Counted from the stretch's first letter, positions 36,101-47,710 are shown. The stretch is 64,000 bases of DNA from Harmonia axyridis (GCF_914767665.1 NC_059501.1:52638798-52702797), one strand, 5' to 3'. Translations and numbers: made by a program. Notes: a model not told the origin generated them from the letters alone.

Positions 36101-36675
36101 TACCAATTTGAAAGTAGCATTCGAATAAAGGGATAAAATTTTAGAAATTTTACAATAGGTATCTGAGTCAAAAATTTAAATATAGAGAAATATTTGTAAC
36201 AGTGAGCATCGAATTTGAGACATTCCTCCACATAAACTTACCTTTATTGGCATCACTCAAGTACATCACGCAAAAAATACATATCGCAAATTACATTTCA
36301 CCGTAGAACTATAAATTTTCATGTCCAATACCCTGCAGTGATGCAAAACGATACCTAAAAGGATCTTTCCCTGTTCAATGCAATTATGGTAGATCAAGTT
36401 GACTTGAAAATTGCTATTTCCATTTTTCTTGCCTTCAAAGAGCTATGTATATTTTCCATTACTCATTACACCATACAAGTTCATAACACAAATCCAAAAT
36501 ACTTTCTCGAAATATGTGAGGAAACCTATTGGTTAATAATTAACAAATTTCAATTCATCTCCTTGAGTATAAAAAAAAATTAACTAGGACTTCTCGGACT
36601 TCGGAGAGACACCTTCCTTGTCTAAAATTCAAAAGAAGGTTGAAATACTCTCTCTTGAGCGTTAACAGAATATTA
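33104..36675. other. A+T-rich DNA, no supported gene
   Basis: About 3.5 kb with only short frames (34713-34934 minus and 36386-36583 plus are the longest). At 33240-33420 the composition is slightly richer in G+C, without a frame. No hairpin or tandem array stands out. Confidence 0.4.
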
Positions 36676-38122
36676 TACAGAGTGGCCACTTTTTCAATGG
36701 GATTGTATTGGTAACTTTCAAACCATAAGAGTTAGAGGGTCGGTCGAATGGAGAAAAAGTTGCATGCATAGAAGCATTATCAAGCAGTTCAAACAAATCG
36801 AGATTATCAAAGCCGGTTATTGAGATATCATAAGAAAAGTGAATTATGTCATTTTGATTTTTCTTTTTTTCCCACTTTATTTCAAATATTATCAAAAAAT
36901 TCGACAGGAATTTTTTATTCGACACAAAATTGTTCTCAATTTGACGTAATCAGACTTCGTATCCAACGTTTCGTGCTCTCTGGGGGCACCCTCAACCTCA
37001 TTTTTTTCAATACGGACCTGTATATTTTATGACACTTTTCGAAATAACTTTTAACGCTGAATTCAACGATATATCATTCAATGTCATTCAAAGTTGATTT
37101 TCAGGTGATTTTGGCCCTTATCCAATTTTCTTTGGGTCGGATCTGTAGTGAATGCAATTTATCAAAAACTGCTGTTAATAAAATAGTCAAGAGACGCGAA
37201 TACAATGATTTTAAATTTGAATACCAAGCCTTGCAAAACTTATATTGTAATGATATCAAAATAAAGTTCGATTCTGTCATTTGTTTCGACGGAACAAATG
37301 ACAAATCCAACAATAGTGATTTCTCGCGAGAAGATTGGGAATGTATTGGAAGGTATTCAAGAAGACGAAATAGCAAATGAATAAGAAGTATGGGTTCCAG
37401 AACCGTTAAGTGCATTTTACAAAATGGTGGACATTTCGACCACTTACTTCATTCATTTTCATTCACTTTCGAATAATCATTCGATTTTTCTTTCATTAAA
37501 TGATAATTCGTTTAATTAATATGAATTGAAATATGTAAATAATTATTACTTGTTTCTTGATTTGATTCCATTCAGTTCAAGATGAGTAAGTTGACTTTCT
37601 CATCGAAATGTATTGCATGTTGTTAATTAAACTAAAGGTGCCTAAATGTAATACAGATCCGACCCAAAGAAATTTGGATAAGGGTCAAAATCACCTGAAA
37701 ATCAACTTTGAATGACATAGTATGATATATCGTTGAATTCAGCGTTAAAAGTTATTTCGAAAAGTGTCATAAAATATACAGGTCCGTATTGAAAAAAATG
37801 AGGTTGAGGGTGCCCCAGAGAGCACGAAACGTTGGATACGAAATCTGATTACGTCAAATTGAGAACAATTTACTGTCGAATAAAAAATTCCTGTCACATT
37901 TTTTGATAATATTTGAAATAAAGTGGGAAAAAAAGAAAAATCATAATGACAGAATTTACTTTTCTTATGATATCTCAATAACTGGACCTGATAATTTCGA
38001 TTTGTTTGAACTGCTTGATAATGCTTCTATGCATGCAACTTTTTCTCCATTTGACCGACCTTCTAACTCTTATGGTTTAAAAGTTACCAATACAATCCCA
38101 TTGAAAAAGTGACCACCCTGTA
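36676..38122 (+). mobile_element. long-TIR element, family B copy 1
   Basis: The left TIR runs from TACAGAGTGGCCACTTTTTC to ...GGGTCGGATCTGTA (37147). The right TIR runs from TACAGATCCGACCC (37653) to ...AAGTGACCACCCTGTA (38122). The inverted repeats are about 470 bp each and nearly identical, flanked by TA. The ~505-bp interior holds a transposase remnant. Frames such as 36662-36925 minus and 37903-38112 plus are the same TIR read from both ends and are not genes. TIRs of this length make the element fold almost completely on itself. Confidence 0.9.
37081..37470 (+). pseudogene. Tc1/mariner-superfamily transposase remnant in family B copy 1
   Basis: Remnants in two frames. One gives CSECNLSKTAVNKIVKRRE, which resembles a helix-turn-helix segment. 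Another gives NVLEGIQEDE and then, after a frameshift, SMGSRTVKCILQNGGHFDH, the C-terminal signature of insect Tc1/mariner-type transposases (…C…NGGHFEHLL). The catalytic Asp blocks are missing. The same segment in copy 2 (50803-50960) is less broken. Confidence 0.55.
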
Positions 38123-39656
38123 TATTGATCCTTCAAGCTTGAGAGTCCAATTCGTGACTGTTAAAAGCTAAATGACAAAAAATTCCCTGAACTAATATTG
38201 AAAGTCCACAATCAGTAATACTTCGCTGATACTTGGTGTTTGATTCGTATTTCAGATGTAGCACAGATCTCTACAGATGACATATATAATTACATTTTGA
38301 AGCTACATAATATTTAATTTTAATATTCATCAATCAAAAGGCTGATCCACTGGAAGGAAATACAATAGGTTTTTCTAATCCTTATTCAAATTGTGTCAAA
38401 ATTCCCTAACATGTTCCTTCGAGAACAGAAGGAAATTGGTGTTTTTTCAATAAAACACTGCTCGGATAAAACGATCTTATAGTGAGAACACACCTTTGTT
38501 TATCTTATGATAAGTTGTAAATTATCTCAAGAAATGGTGACAGGTTGACAATATTTGCTCGAAAAAATAGATAACGCAAGCTGTAAACTTCGTTCCTCAT
38601 ACCTTGCATAGTCGATGACGCTACAGAATGAGTTATATGCGAAATAATTTCTTTCCATCGAGATTTACCGCATTTCTATATCTTTGTGGAATGTAATTCG
38701 TTATTGGCTCTAAAACAATCATTTTCTGCAATTCTTTGAACCGACTAAATAGGTCTTAGCTTCTGATGAAGGTCAGATTTATTTATCATCAGCACCTCAC
38801 TTCTAAAGAAACCAGTAATATTTACAGTACATACTGTTTCCAGGAATTCTGATGAATACTATAAAAATTTGTCCATTAAGGAATAAAGATCTATTATTTA
38901 TATAATACACAATTCGTTATTTTCAATTCAGCATAATCAATTCAAATTTTGCATCATCTGATTCTACAGTATAAGTTAACATATTTATCTACTCCTATTG
39001 AATTAGATATTCATTATTCAACTGCTTTTGAGCAATTAATAGTATCTATTAACAAACATCGTGAGTTATAATAACTCACTACTATAACTCACTATAATAA
39101 ATCGGAAAATATGGATCTGTGCTTCTATACTTCTCTGCTTCTATTCGATTGGCCGAAAGGGAACATTCCATTATTGTTATTGAGGGGAGGAATGTCCGAG
39201 GGAATGTCACTTTTGACGTTTTCAAATTAAGTTGATATCTAATTATTGTGAATGTTTTGCTGAAAACGATTAATTCAGATAGTGAAGATGAAATATTATA
39301 TGGGTATACATTTCCAAAAGACAAACAGCAAATGTTACCATACAGAATTACTTGGCCGAAAAAATATAAAGAATTTTGTAGCAGTAAGGTCATTAAGTCG
39401 TCGTTTACAGGGAATGTTTTTTGGTATATTTTAATGCATTTTTATAGGCAACTATTAAGGATTTTCAATATAGTTCTATGTCTGTACTCTGTACTGGATT
39501 CGAGCTGGCCGAAGCTAGTTTGATTGTGAATGGTGACACTAAGTTTCCATCTCTCTTGTAGTCGGGATCGAGCAAATATGTTTATTTCCCGTTCCTTCTG
39601 TCTATATTCTAAGTCTGTATTTTTTTTTAGTATTTATTGATATAGTCGTAGATAAA
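38123..39656. other. A+T-rich DNA, no supported gene
   Basis: Frames at 39082-39393 (minus) and 39248-39523 (plus) overlap. The plus frame has some protein-like composition (DSEDEILYGYTFPKDKQQ) but starts without ATG and matches nothing I recognise. ATAACTCACTATAATA-type short repeats lie near 39065-39100. Confidence 0.35.
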
Positions 39657-39783
39657 GTATAGTATTCAACTTGCGGTAATGGTCATAACTCACTTGATGA
39701 ATTACAGCACTCGCCTGCGGCTCGTGCTGCAAACTTCATCTACGTGAGTTATGACCTACATTACCGCTCGTTGAATAATATAC
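39657..39783. repeat. hairpin MITE, ~50-bp arms
   Basis: GTATAGTATTCAACTTGCGG, then TAATGGTCATAACTCAC, is mirrored by GTGAGTTATGACCTACATTA, then CCGCTCGTTGAATAATATAC. The centre CAGCACTCGCCTGCGGCTCG, then TGCTG, is also palindromic. This resembles the centre of family D and suggests a related hairpin family. Confidence 0.8.
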
Positions 39784-41599
39784 TATTATCTCATCTTTAT
39801 ATTCAGGTTATATTTGTCAATGCAATGAATGTTTTTTTTTCTCAATTTTTTCTTGAATTTTTTATGTTTCTTATGATTAGATCAACACAAAACTTGAAGT
39901 TCTCATTTTATATCTGCTTCCAAAAAACTCAATATTGAGTATTTTCTTCTGATTATGGTGCCGCAATTAACATGAAATTTAATACGATAGTTTAGAAATA
40001 ATCAGAAAAACATAATCATGAACGGCCATTTTTACGGAATTTCGCACATCTGATATGCGAACGTACCTTCAAAATTTCACGTTCAGAAATAAATTCACCA
40101 AAAATTCGTCGCAGTGAGTCGACCATTATTGTTTGAGACATTACTAGCTCAAAATTTGAAAATACAGACATCGTGATGAAATAGAACGATATCTTCTGGG
40201 ACCGAACGATCAAAAATGGGTTCTTATCTGAACCCTTCAAATTTCACACAATGTTTCACAAATTTCTAATATCCAGTTCCAAACAAGCTTTCGAAACACT
40301 GCAAATTTTACAATATGGTTTAATATTTCCTGCTATCTTGAATATTGGAATAGTTATTTATAAATGCAAAAGGCATTGATATTGGAATCACCGTTTTAGA
40401 TCACGTATTCAGCTTCCCCTATCATTTTTTTGAATTCCTACATATTTATCCTATCCCTCGTAGTCACGTGATCCAGGGTTGAATCTTTTTCTCTCTAATG
40501 TGGAAGCCAATGCTCTGCACTGCACGACCGCTCAAGGGTGCATCTATGTATTATCAGATCATTGGTCACAATTTTGATAGATGATAGATAAATCCGTGAC
40601 GAGTACCAACATACAATAATGAAATATAACCATGAAATGTGTATGAAAATGAAATATTCCTGCACGATTTTGTTTTACTAGATATGGCAGAATGAACGGA
40701 TTTGTCACAGAATTAAAAAAAGAATAACCTATTTCTATCAGAACTTGAATCTGCTCGTGCGACATTACACCTCGACCACGATTGCTTGTGGTAAATATCA
40801 GTTACACACAGTCACATAATATTATTATTCAGAAGGGAATATTAGAAAATTTCAATAATAATAGGCCCTCCGAAAATACATAAGATGATGGCAACTGATA
40901 AGCGAAAAAATCATAAACTGGTTGGGAGATTTGAATGATTATACAAATATAAAAATAAGATTAGGATAATATAAAATAAAATGAGAAGTATGAAAAAAAA
41001 ATCGAAAATTTCAAGTATTATTGAGAACATACTCCGAGGATTTTCACGCAATTATTCTTACTGAAACATTCGCAATTTCAGACCTTAATGGTCTACTATT
41101 TTTATAATTTTTGTATCTGAAAGATCCCAAATTTTAGAAATTACCAAGATACGCATACAGTCAAGACTTCATAAATTGGAATTCAAGTTCTATAACGTAA
41201 AAATATAGTGATATGCTCTCACATTTCAAGGAAATATATCTATTCATTTAAGAGTCGCCCATGAAAGACTCTATAGAAGATCATTAATTTATTCATGGTC
41301 CTTTTCACCGAAAACTCATCAATAATTAATTGTTGCGTTCTTGATGGACTCTGAACATGAGCGTAGCAAGGGGGGGTTTAAGAGGTTCAAACCCCACCGA
41401 ATTGTCAAGATGTCACCAAAAGAGGCACACTGTCGGCTGCCGATAATTTGTTGTTGTGAAGGAAGGAAATCAGAAAGGGCTTGAGAAAGGGCACTGCCCG
41501 AAACGTTGCCTATCAAATGACCATTCTATCATAAACAATAAATATATTCAGTATCAACCCTGAAATCAAATTTCACCTTACAATTAAGTTCTAATCTTC
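39784..41599. other. A+T-rich DNA with fragments of dispersed repeats
   Basis: It holds the relative of the 20.7-kb repeat (40559-40770, minus) and a partial family D end (40350-40385). Near 41355-41400 a GTAGCAAGGGGGGGTTTAAG patch looks like transposon tail sequence. No gene is supported. Confidence 0.4.
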
Positions 41600-41940
41600 T
41601 AATATAAGCACCAGAACACCAACAAACACTAAATAAATTGTTTAAAAATCAGTAATCACCACAAGAAAACACATACAATCAGTTCAGAAAACTAATGTTT
41701 TGCCTTTAAACTTCCATCCTTGTCACAATACACCGATATCAATGGTCTCTCTCTAACGCCCAGTCGATGGGCGTTAGAGAGAGACCATTGATAGCGGTGT
41801 ATTGTGACAAGGATGGAAGCTTTAATGGCAAAACATTGGTTTTCTGAACTGATTGTATCTGTTTTCTTGTGGTAATTACTGATTTTCAAACAATTTACTG
41901 AGTGTTTGTTGGTATTCTGGTGCTTATTTTAGTACTAATA
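41600..41940. repeat. large hairpin, ~165-bp arms, almost no loop
   Basis: Two arms meet at about 41764-41767. CCATCCTTGTCACAATACAC on the left pairs with GTGTATTGTGACAAGGATGG on the right. TGGTCTCTCTCTAACGCCCA pairs with TGGGCGTTAGAGAGAGACCA. Further out, AGCACCAGAACACCAACAAA faces TTTGTTGGTATTCTGGTGCT. The arms differ by scattered substitutions and small indels. The inner block shares 28 bp with 47160-47187. No transposase and no clear target duplication; the 65-codon frame across it is an artefact of the palindrome. Confidence 0.88.
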
Positions 41941-42265
41941 AACAATTTCAATAATCTCTGCTTCGTGTGTAGCTTATAATTGTATTGTTATATCAAAAAA
42001 AAAGGTTGGACGTGACATTTCATAGGTAAAAAAACAAGAAGAGATTTATCGTTTATTTTATTGAATATTTTCATAGGATTCCGAGAAATTAAATTAAATG
42101 GGTGATGGAAATATGGGGTAAAGACAAAAAACTTCCTGCCACAACCGTAATATGTAGTTATCACTTCAAAACAGAGGACTATTATGTCAATCCCTATATG
42201 GAACCGAAGTTTTGAAGGAAGGAGCCATACAATTATGATATTGAGAACATGTGTTGCTACAATAA
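41941..42265. other. A+T-rich spacer
   Basis: The minus frame at 41988-42272 has no motif. Nothing else recognised. Confidence 0.35.
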
Positions 42266-42705
42266 CCACCAAGCTAATCGATATCTTATGGAAAATCTGA
42301 TTACACCAAATTTAAGGTCTCTTTAGGCTCAAGTTTGAACCCATTACCAAATTTCTGAATTTACGTTTTTTTAAAAAACCCTGAGTTCTGCCAGCTTTAC
42401 GGTTAAGCTAGCAGAACCCAATCGTGAATAAACACCTCAGAATAATTTGAATATCATAATAATTTTCGGCTCTATTCGAACTAATTAATTACCCTATTCC
42501 GGAATTTTTTGCTCCTCAGATTACCGAGAACTCATGAGTACTTCTACTGCATTCATCCCATTTAGGCAGTACGTGAAAAATGCAAATCTCATAAGAATAT
42601 GGGAAAAATTATAAGGACATAATTTTGGGCTCTATTCAAACTAATTAATTACCCTATTCCGGAATTTTTTGCTCCTCAGATTACCGAGTTCTCATGACTT
42701 TCCTA
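42266..42705 (+). mobile_element. truncated copy of the modular palindromic element
   Basis: From ACCACCAAGCTAATCGATAT it follows 61527 onward in the full copy. It keeps the imperfect palindrome GCCAGCTTTACGGTTAAGCT, AGCAGAACCC (about 42390-42420) and two units of the 160-bp repeat (starting at 42468 and 42628). It ends at ACCGAGTTCTCATGA. The outer modules and the whole right arm are missing. Confidence 0.8.
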
Positions 42706-45009
42706 AAGCTCAGTTACACTTGAAGCTACATTATATGGAATATAAGTTTAATTATCTATAATATTATTGATATACTGAACTATCTAAAAACTCTGGAATA
42801 GAAATTAAAAAATATTTTCTTTCAGGTAGCACTCAATAAAATTCACCTTTTTCTGAAAGAAATTTTAGATATCATGAAAATCTGTACCATCCAATTCCTA
42901 AATGCGATCAATTCAGGTATTTCAATACTATTTAAATATTTTTCTCAAAAAATAAGCGCGTTATTCCCATAGCCATATTAAGCTATTTCAATACTATTTC
43001 CATCCGAAGAACTCAATAATTCTCATTAAAAAAAATCAAAAACGCTTTATTCCCATAGCCATTCAGCTATTTCAATAATCAACTCATGCGAAAAACTAAA
43101 TATTTCTCAAAAAAAAACGCATTATTCCCGTAGTTAATTCGCATTTAGTGCCATTATGTTTTCCATCGTTCACAATACCTTCACAACACTCTGCAGAGCG
43201 AAGCGAGTAGAAGCCACGTGAGGGCTAATCCATGTTATTATAGATCTATGGATTAGTATTATTCGTTATAAGTTGGTAGAGAAATATCAATTTTTTCCCA
43301 ATTCTCATTTCAATTCCAATCTTTTCCATTTTTTGTCAGCTTTGGCTTGGACGGAAAGAAAATAGAAGTAAAATGTTGATGTAAATTTTTTTTTTGGTGA
43401 ACAATCATTTCTTTTTTTCGATTTGTATACACCCTACTCTGATCACATGAACATAATGATAACGAGAGCTCACAAAGCTAAGTTAAGTTATAAAAGTTTC
43501 CACTAACAAAAGCATTTCTAAAAATCTCATAATTGAATTCGGTTATTTCATTGTAAATAAATTATCGAACGAAAAGTTGGAAATGTTATTGAATATTCCA
43601 GAAATTTTCTTGTGTTGTTGCTGGGCAGACTATTACTTATTTGGTCTCTATGTACGTCAGTGTTATCGAATCATGTGATTATTGAAAAGAATAGTTGCTA
43701 TGGTAAGAATGATACCGTAATTTTCAGGCAAACATCAAAATATTATTCGAATGCTCATTTTTATTACTTTCGTGATAATTCAGCTCCAAAATCGATATTA
43801 GAATTAATTATTGAGAAAAGAATAACCATAAGATAACAGATTCATAGCCAAAAATTATTTTTCAAAAGAGGATTCTAAGATTCTTCGTTAGTTCTTCGTG
43901 GTTGGTGTTTATCAAGTGGAACACTTGACAGTTGTTCCCTATCCAACTGGTATTTATTTCATCAAGTGGAGCACTTCACCAGAAAATGTAATTGGTGCCA
44001 AAAGTGTTAACTCAATAGAGTCTAATCTGAATCTGTTAAGCCTTTTTTACTTTTGATTTGTCCTTCTTTTTTTGCACAAGATTCATGGACATTCTGGCCT
44101 CATCACAACATATTTTTGAGTAATTGAAATAAAATTTCAAGGCCTTCAAGACCAAATTTTTTGATGAAATCCAGTGTCGAGTTAAAAAATTGACTATCGT
44201 GTTCTTGAGCTTAAGGTATCTGTGTGGTATGCCAACTGTTAGAACAAAATTCCATAGACTGACCCTCACGTGACTACTACTGGCAATGGTTTGCGGACTA
44301 TCAAAGAGAGAGAGAGATGTTGTGAAGGATGGAATAATGAATGGCAAAAAAATCGAATATGGAAATTTTTAATTTTTTTCAATAGAAAGATTAAGTTATT
44401 TGGATATGTAGAGTATTGAAACTGAATGAATTACATTCAGGAACTGTGGGGGACAGATTTGCTTGATAACTGAAATTTCTTTCAGAAAAATGCTCAAAAA
44501 AAAGTTAATTTCATTGAGTTCTAGCTGAGTTTTTTTTTATTTTCTATTCCAGAAAGTTCAGTATATGAATAATATTATAAATAAAAATTATATTTTCGAA
44601 AACATGTTGCTACAAGTGTAACTCACCTTTAGCGTATCCAAAATTTGTGATAAAAGATAAAACTAACAAGAAAACATTTATGATATTTTTAAAATTTTAT
44701 GAGGTATAGCTCACTTAAACTAGGAATATTTAAGGAAAATTTCAGGACGTCAGCATTTTTTATCAGATAGTATTTGATACCTGGGGTACCTTCGTGACCG
44801 TCCATTTGTGCACGATATGTGAGGGAGTGAAAATAGTGGACGGTTGTGAACATAGGTGCAATCTTTTGTTGTTGTTTTTTTTTATTTACGTATTAATGAG
44901 TTATTTTCTTTTCTTTTATACTTGTTTTATATTTCATGAGTCCTTTATCTTCGACTGTTATTGTACTTGAATAAATAATTAATAAATCCATTATTGTTGT
45001 CTGAAAAAA
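42706..45009. other. A+T-rich DNA, one weak candidate exon, otherwise nothing
   Basis: At about 43601-43833 (plus) a frame reads a hydrophobic leader (LLLGRLLLIWSLCTSVLS), then NHVIIEKNSCYGKNDTV. It has no ATG but is preceded by a possible splice acceptor (TATTCCAG, about 43594-43601). It could be an exon of a small secreted protein, but evidence is thin. Around 42950-43130 short variants of TATTCCCATAGCCAT recur three times. The minus frame at 44036-44347 is not recognised. Confidence 0.25.
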
Positions 45010-45995
45010 GGCTTTAATCATCATAGTTATGAATGATCCGATTTAGGTCAAATATGAGCCGTTTTGTTCGATAACTTGTTACCACTTTGAAGGTAGTATC
45101 ATTATGCCTCTCTCATAAAAACCCTCGTCTCCATCGGTAAAAAATTAAGACAATCGATTTTCACAAGCCTCTGTTGAAGGGAATGCTTCACCAGCAAAAT
45201 TTTTCGCCATGGATAGAAACAGATGGTAATCACTTGGTGCCAGGTCCGAAATAATGTTGATGCATTAGAACCTCCCGAACAAGCTTCCGTAGCTTCTGGT
45301 GAGTCAGTATCAATGTTTCTGTCCTGGCGTTTACCTGATGAATTTCAATTTCACTCCTTTTTGTCCAAAGCTGGGTGATTGCTCCCTTCAGACGATCCAA
45401 TTGTTGATAATACAGTTCAAAGTTAACAGCTGTGCCGTAGGGAAGCAGCTCATAGTAGATAACATACAGAAAAACCTAACTGGTTGTCAATCCTTGCTTG
45501 TCCACCGTTTCCGCCGACTCACCGCGTATGGGTACCTCATGTGGTACCTACTCATACACCGAGTTCCTTCTTGAGACCAGTCTCATGCAAATGGTTCCAA
45601 ACGGTTTTCATGCAATCTTTGGTTTTTGGGCATTCGAAATAGTGCTTACAAGACGGTCAGAATCGGCAATGCCCATGATTTTATCACATTTTCGACAATT
45701 GGTCTTTCAAAGCGTGGTGCATCCTTGACATCTAAAAACCCGAAACGGAATCGACGAAACCAAAATTGCAAGTGATTGGCTGTTACAGAATCAGGACCAT
45801 AAATACTATTTTAATTTCAACCGCCTGGCTTGCATTTTTGCCTTCATCGAAGAAAAACTGTGAAATATATCGTATTTTCTCTTTACTTGTATCCACATTT
45901 GAAGCCCGCTCAAACTCAACTGAGTCAGCTAATCACAAAACTGTCAGTGAAGTTTTTGTAGTACGAAATCTCATCTTTCGAACTAGTGGAACCTG
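45010..45995 (-). pseudogene. mariner transposase pseudogene with internal deletion
   Basis: Read on the minus strand in several frames, recognisable mariner blocks follow in order: KEKIRYISQFFFDEGKNASQ, then TANHLQFWFRRFRFGFLDVK, APRFERPIVEN, TVWNHLHETGLKKEL, then VPHE. About 60 residues are then missing, including the first catalytic Asp (GDEKW) block. It resumes with IYYELLPYGTAVNFELYYQQ, LDRLKGAI, a damaged second Asp block (HQVNARTET), REVLMHQHYFGPGTK and the C-terminal GFYERGIMILPSKW region after frameshifts. Stops and frameshifts are numerous, so it is long dead. The sequence is clearly distinct from the mariner at 26.7 kb and represents another lineage. TIRs were not identified with confidence. 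Confidence 0.82.
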
Positions 45996-46156
45996 ATCGG
46001 ACTTATACAACGCGATATACAGATAACTAAAGCCATCTATTGGAAAAATTTTTTTGAAGCCTTTATTGAAATTTACAATCTACTTTTTTCAAGTATTAAG
46101 TAAATGTGGTTACATGTAAATTAACATGAAAAAGTTATCAGTCAATGTACAATACT

Positions 46157-47164
46157 TTAATTAATGTCAAATGGTCGAGTTCGTTGTAATCTGTTGTTGA
46201 AGGGGTTCTGGGCCAGTTGGTCTATGAGGCTGTTCTCATGTCCTTCCAAGTTTTGATGGTATTTACTTAAACGTATTTTAATTTCGGACAGCACAGGACA
46301 GAAGCCAGTGGAATAAGATAGGAGAGACCTATGTCCAACAATGGACGCGAAGGGTTGCATGATGATGATGATGATGATTTTAATTTCATCATTGACAAAT
46401 AGTATCATTAAATCATTATGTATGGTGTAGTTGGATACATACTATGGCGCATCTACTATCGACGTAGTATTTTGGATTGAAGTCTTTGTATTATTTGAAT
46501 ATTGGATGTCTTAGCACATCCACAGAATTGGATTCTGTATGTCCATATAGGTTTAATTATTGCTTTATAAATCAGTATCTTATTCGGAAGGGACAACTTG
46601 GATTTTCTTCCTATGAGGCAATTCATCTGTCGGATTTTCATGTTTATTTTTATCTTTTTGGCAAGAATGTGTGATTTCCAAGTGAGGCGTTGTTCCAGCT
46701 TGATGAATGCCGAGGTATTTCTCTCCTGTTTTGATTGGTAAATTATTTCCATTTATTTTGACTGGAGGACCTACGTTTTGTTTATTGGTTAATGTAACTT
46801 GTACTGACTTCTATCCATTGATGATAAGTCGCCATTTACGATACCATTTTCCCAGCCCATTTAGGTGATTTTGGAGATTTTCTTTGGCTACATATGCATT
46901 TTCATGAGATGTTAGTGTCGATATATCGTCTACAGAAGATGCCAATATGGTGTTTTGATTTTCTGGAATGTCAGGCTTATAGATTAGGTAGAGCAATGGG
47001 CCTACTATACTTCCTTGTGGACCGCCTGCTTTCATTTCATTAGGACTTGATATATCATCACCATATTTTACAGCAAAGTATCGAACCGTCAAATATGACT
47101 TCAAGATTAGATAATACGGCTGGGAAAGAATTTTTTTCAATTTAAATCTTCCTATCCTCGTCAC
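46157..47164 (-). pseudogene. jockey-like LINE reverse transcriptase pseudogene
   Basis: On the minus strand the palm and thumb of a jockey-type reverse transcriptase are read. FKLKKILSQPYYLILKSYL is followed by GGPQGSIVGPLLYLIY, then NTILASSVDDIS, where the usual FADD catalytic box has become SVDD. Next comes LGKWYRKWRLIING and, after a stop, KINGNNLPIKTGEKYLGI, LEQRLTWKSHILAKK, RKSKLSLPNKILIYKAIIKP and IWTYRIQFCGCAKTSNIQII. The C-terminus continues to about 46157 (HENSLIDQLAQNPFNNRLQR, then TRPFDIN). The copy is 5'-truncated near 47164 and has several stops. A 91-bp insertion splits the C-terminal part. The LINE at 1-885 has a different sequence. Confidence 0.88.
46286..46376 (+). mobile_element. 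91-bp retroposon fragment with 11-bp target duplication
   Basis: The insertion runs GGACAGCACAGGACAGAAGC ... GACCTATGTCCAACAATGGA, CGCGAAGGGTTGCATGATGA and ends in (GAT)n. It is flanked by a perfect 11-bp direct repeat, ATTTTAATTTC (46275-46285 and 46377-46387). The CCTATGTCCA.CA.TGGACG motif with an ATG/GAT tail is a familiar 3' end of insect LINE or SINE elements. It is 5'-truncated and interrupts the jockey ORF, so it is younger than that copy. Confidence 0.85.
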
Positions 47165-47190
47165 AATACACCGATATCAATGGTCTCATA
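47155..47190 (-). repeat. block shared with the 41.7-kb hairpin
   Basis: GTCACAATACACCGATATCA followed by ATGGTCTC occurs here and in the left arm of the hairpin at about 41730. Here it lies just beyond the 5' end of the jockey copy. Whether it is LINE sequence or a stub of the hairpin family is open. Confidence 0.6.
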
Positions 47191-47439
47191 CCCACTCCAT
47201 ATCATTGTATGTCTATGAATTTTTCAGATAGATATAATAAAATTTGTAATACATTTTTGGTTTTTTCATATCCCAAAACGAATTCTAAAGAGAAAATGTG
47301 TTCCTTCTAAAGATCTCCGAGATTCATAATCGAAAATGTTTATCCGATAATAAAACCAAAACCTTATGTAGACTTTCTTAAAATTACTAAATACGTAATA
47401 CCGAAACAAATACAATACAGCAGTAATTCAATTACTCTT
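47191..47439. other. A+T-rich spacer
   Basis: No feature recognised. Confidence 0.4.
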
Positions 47440-47710
47440 TGTCTTTGTTTTTTCCTTTTCCCGTTTCTCATTGTCATGCAGATGCGAAGCCATCTTTTCG
47501 TATGGAGAGTCCGTGAGGACCTGCACGCACCAACTCGAACTTTCGCCGGTCGAACTCTCACTTCTCTCTGGTGATCATAAAAAAAGTTTCGGGTCAATTT
47601 TCGTGCGTACTTTTGCGTGAACTTTCATTCTTTTCGGCAGCGGTGTCGCTTTCACCCAGTCGCTATAACACAGCTCGCTAAATACATTCATTAGATGTCC
47701 GCTGCAAACA
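47440..47710. other. G+C-richer segment, possible host promoter or exon
   Basis: Composition rises locally (GTCCGTGAGGACCTGCACGC, TTTCGCCGGTCGAAC, TTCGGCAGCGGTGTCGC). A 77-codon minus frame (47364-47597) is arginine-rich at its start and matches nothing I recognise. Like 15270-15960 it stands apart from the repeats, so a regulatory or 5' exon role is possible but unproved. Confidence 0.25.

Noticed and set aside
36662..38112. Multiple frames beginning MIIFEIKWEKK or MRYHKKS, recurring at 36.7, 37.9, 50.2, 51.4, 52.9 and 54.3 kb, looking like a gene family
   Set aside because: They are the two strands of the family B terminal inverted repeats; the similarity comes from transposon ends, not coding selection.
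39248..39523. Frame with protein-like composition (NSDSEDEILYGYTF)
   Set aside because: Starts with GTG rather than ATG, overlaps an opposite frame, no family and no splice context I could support.
44300..44325. GA-rich tract (AGAGAGAGAG)
   Set aside because: Too short to call a feature.
46361..46378. GAT microsatellite as an independent feature
   Set aside because: It is the tail of the 91-bp retroposon.
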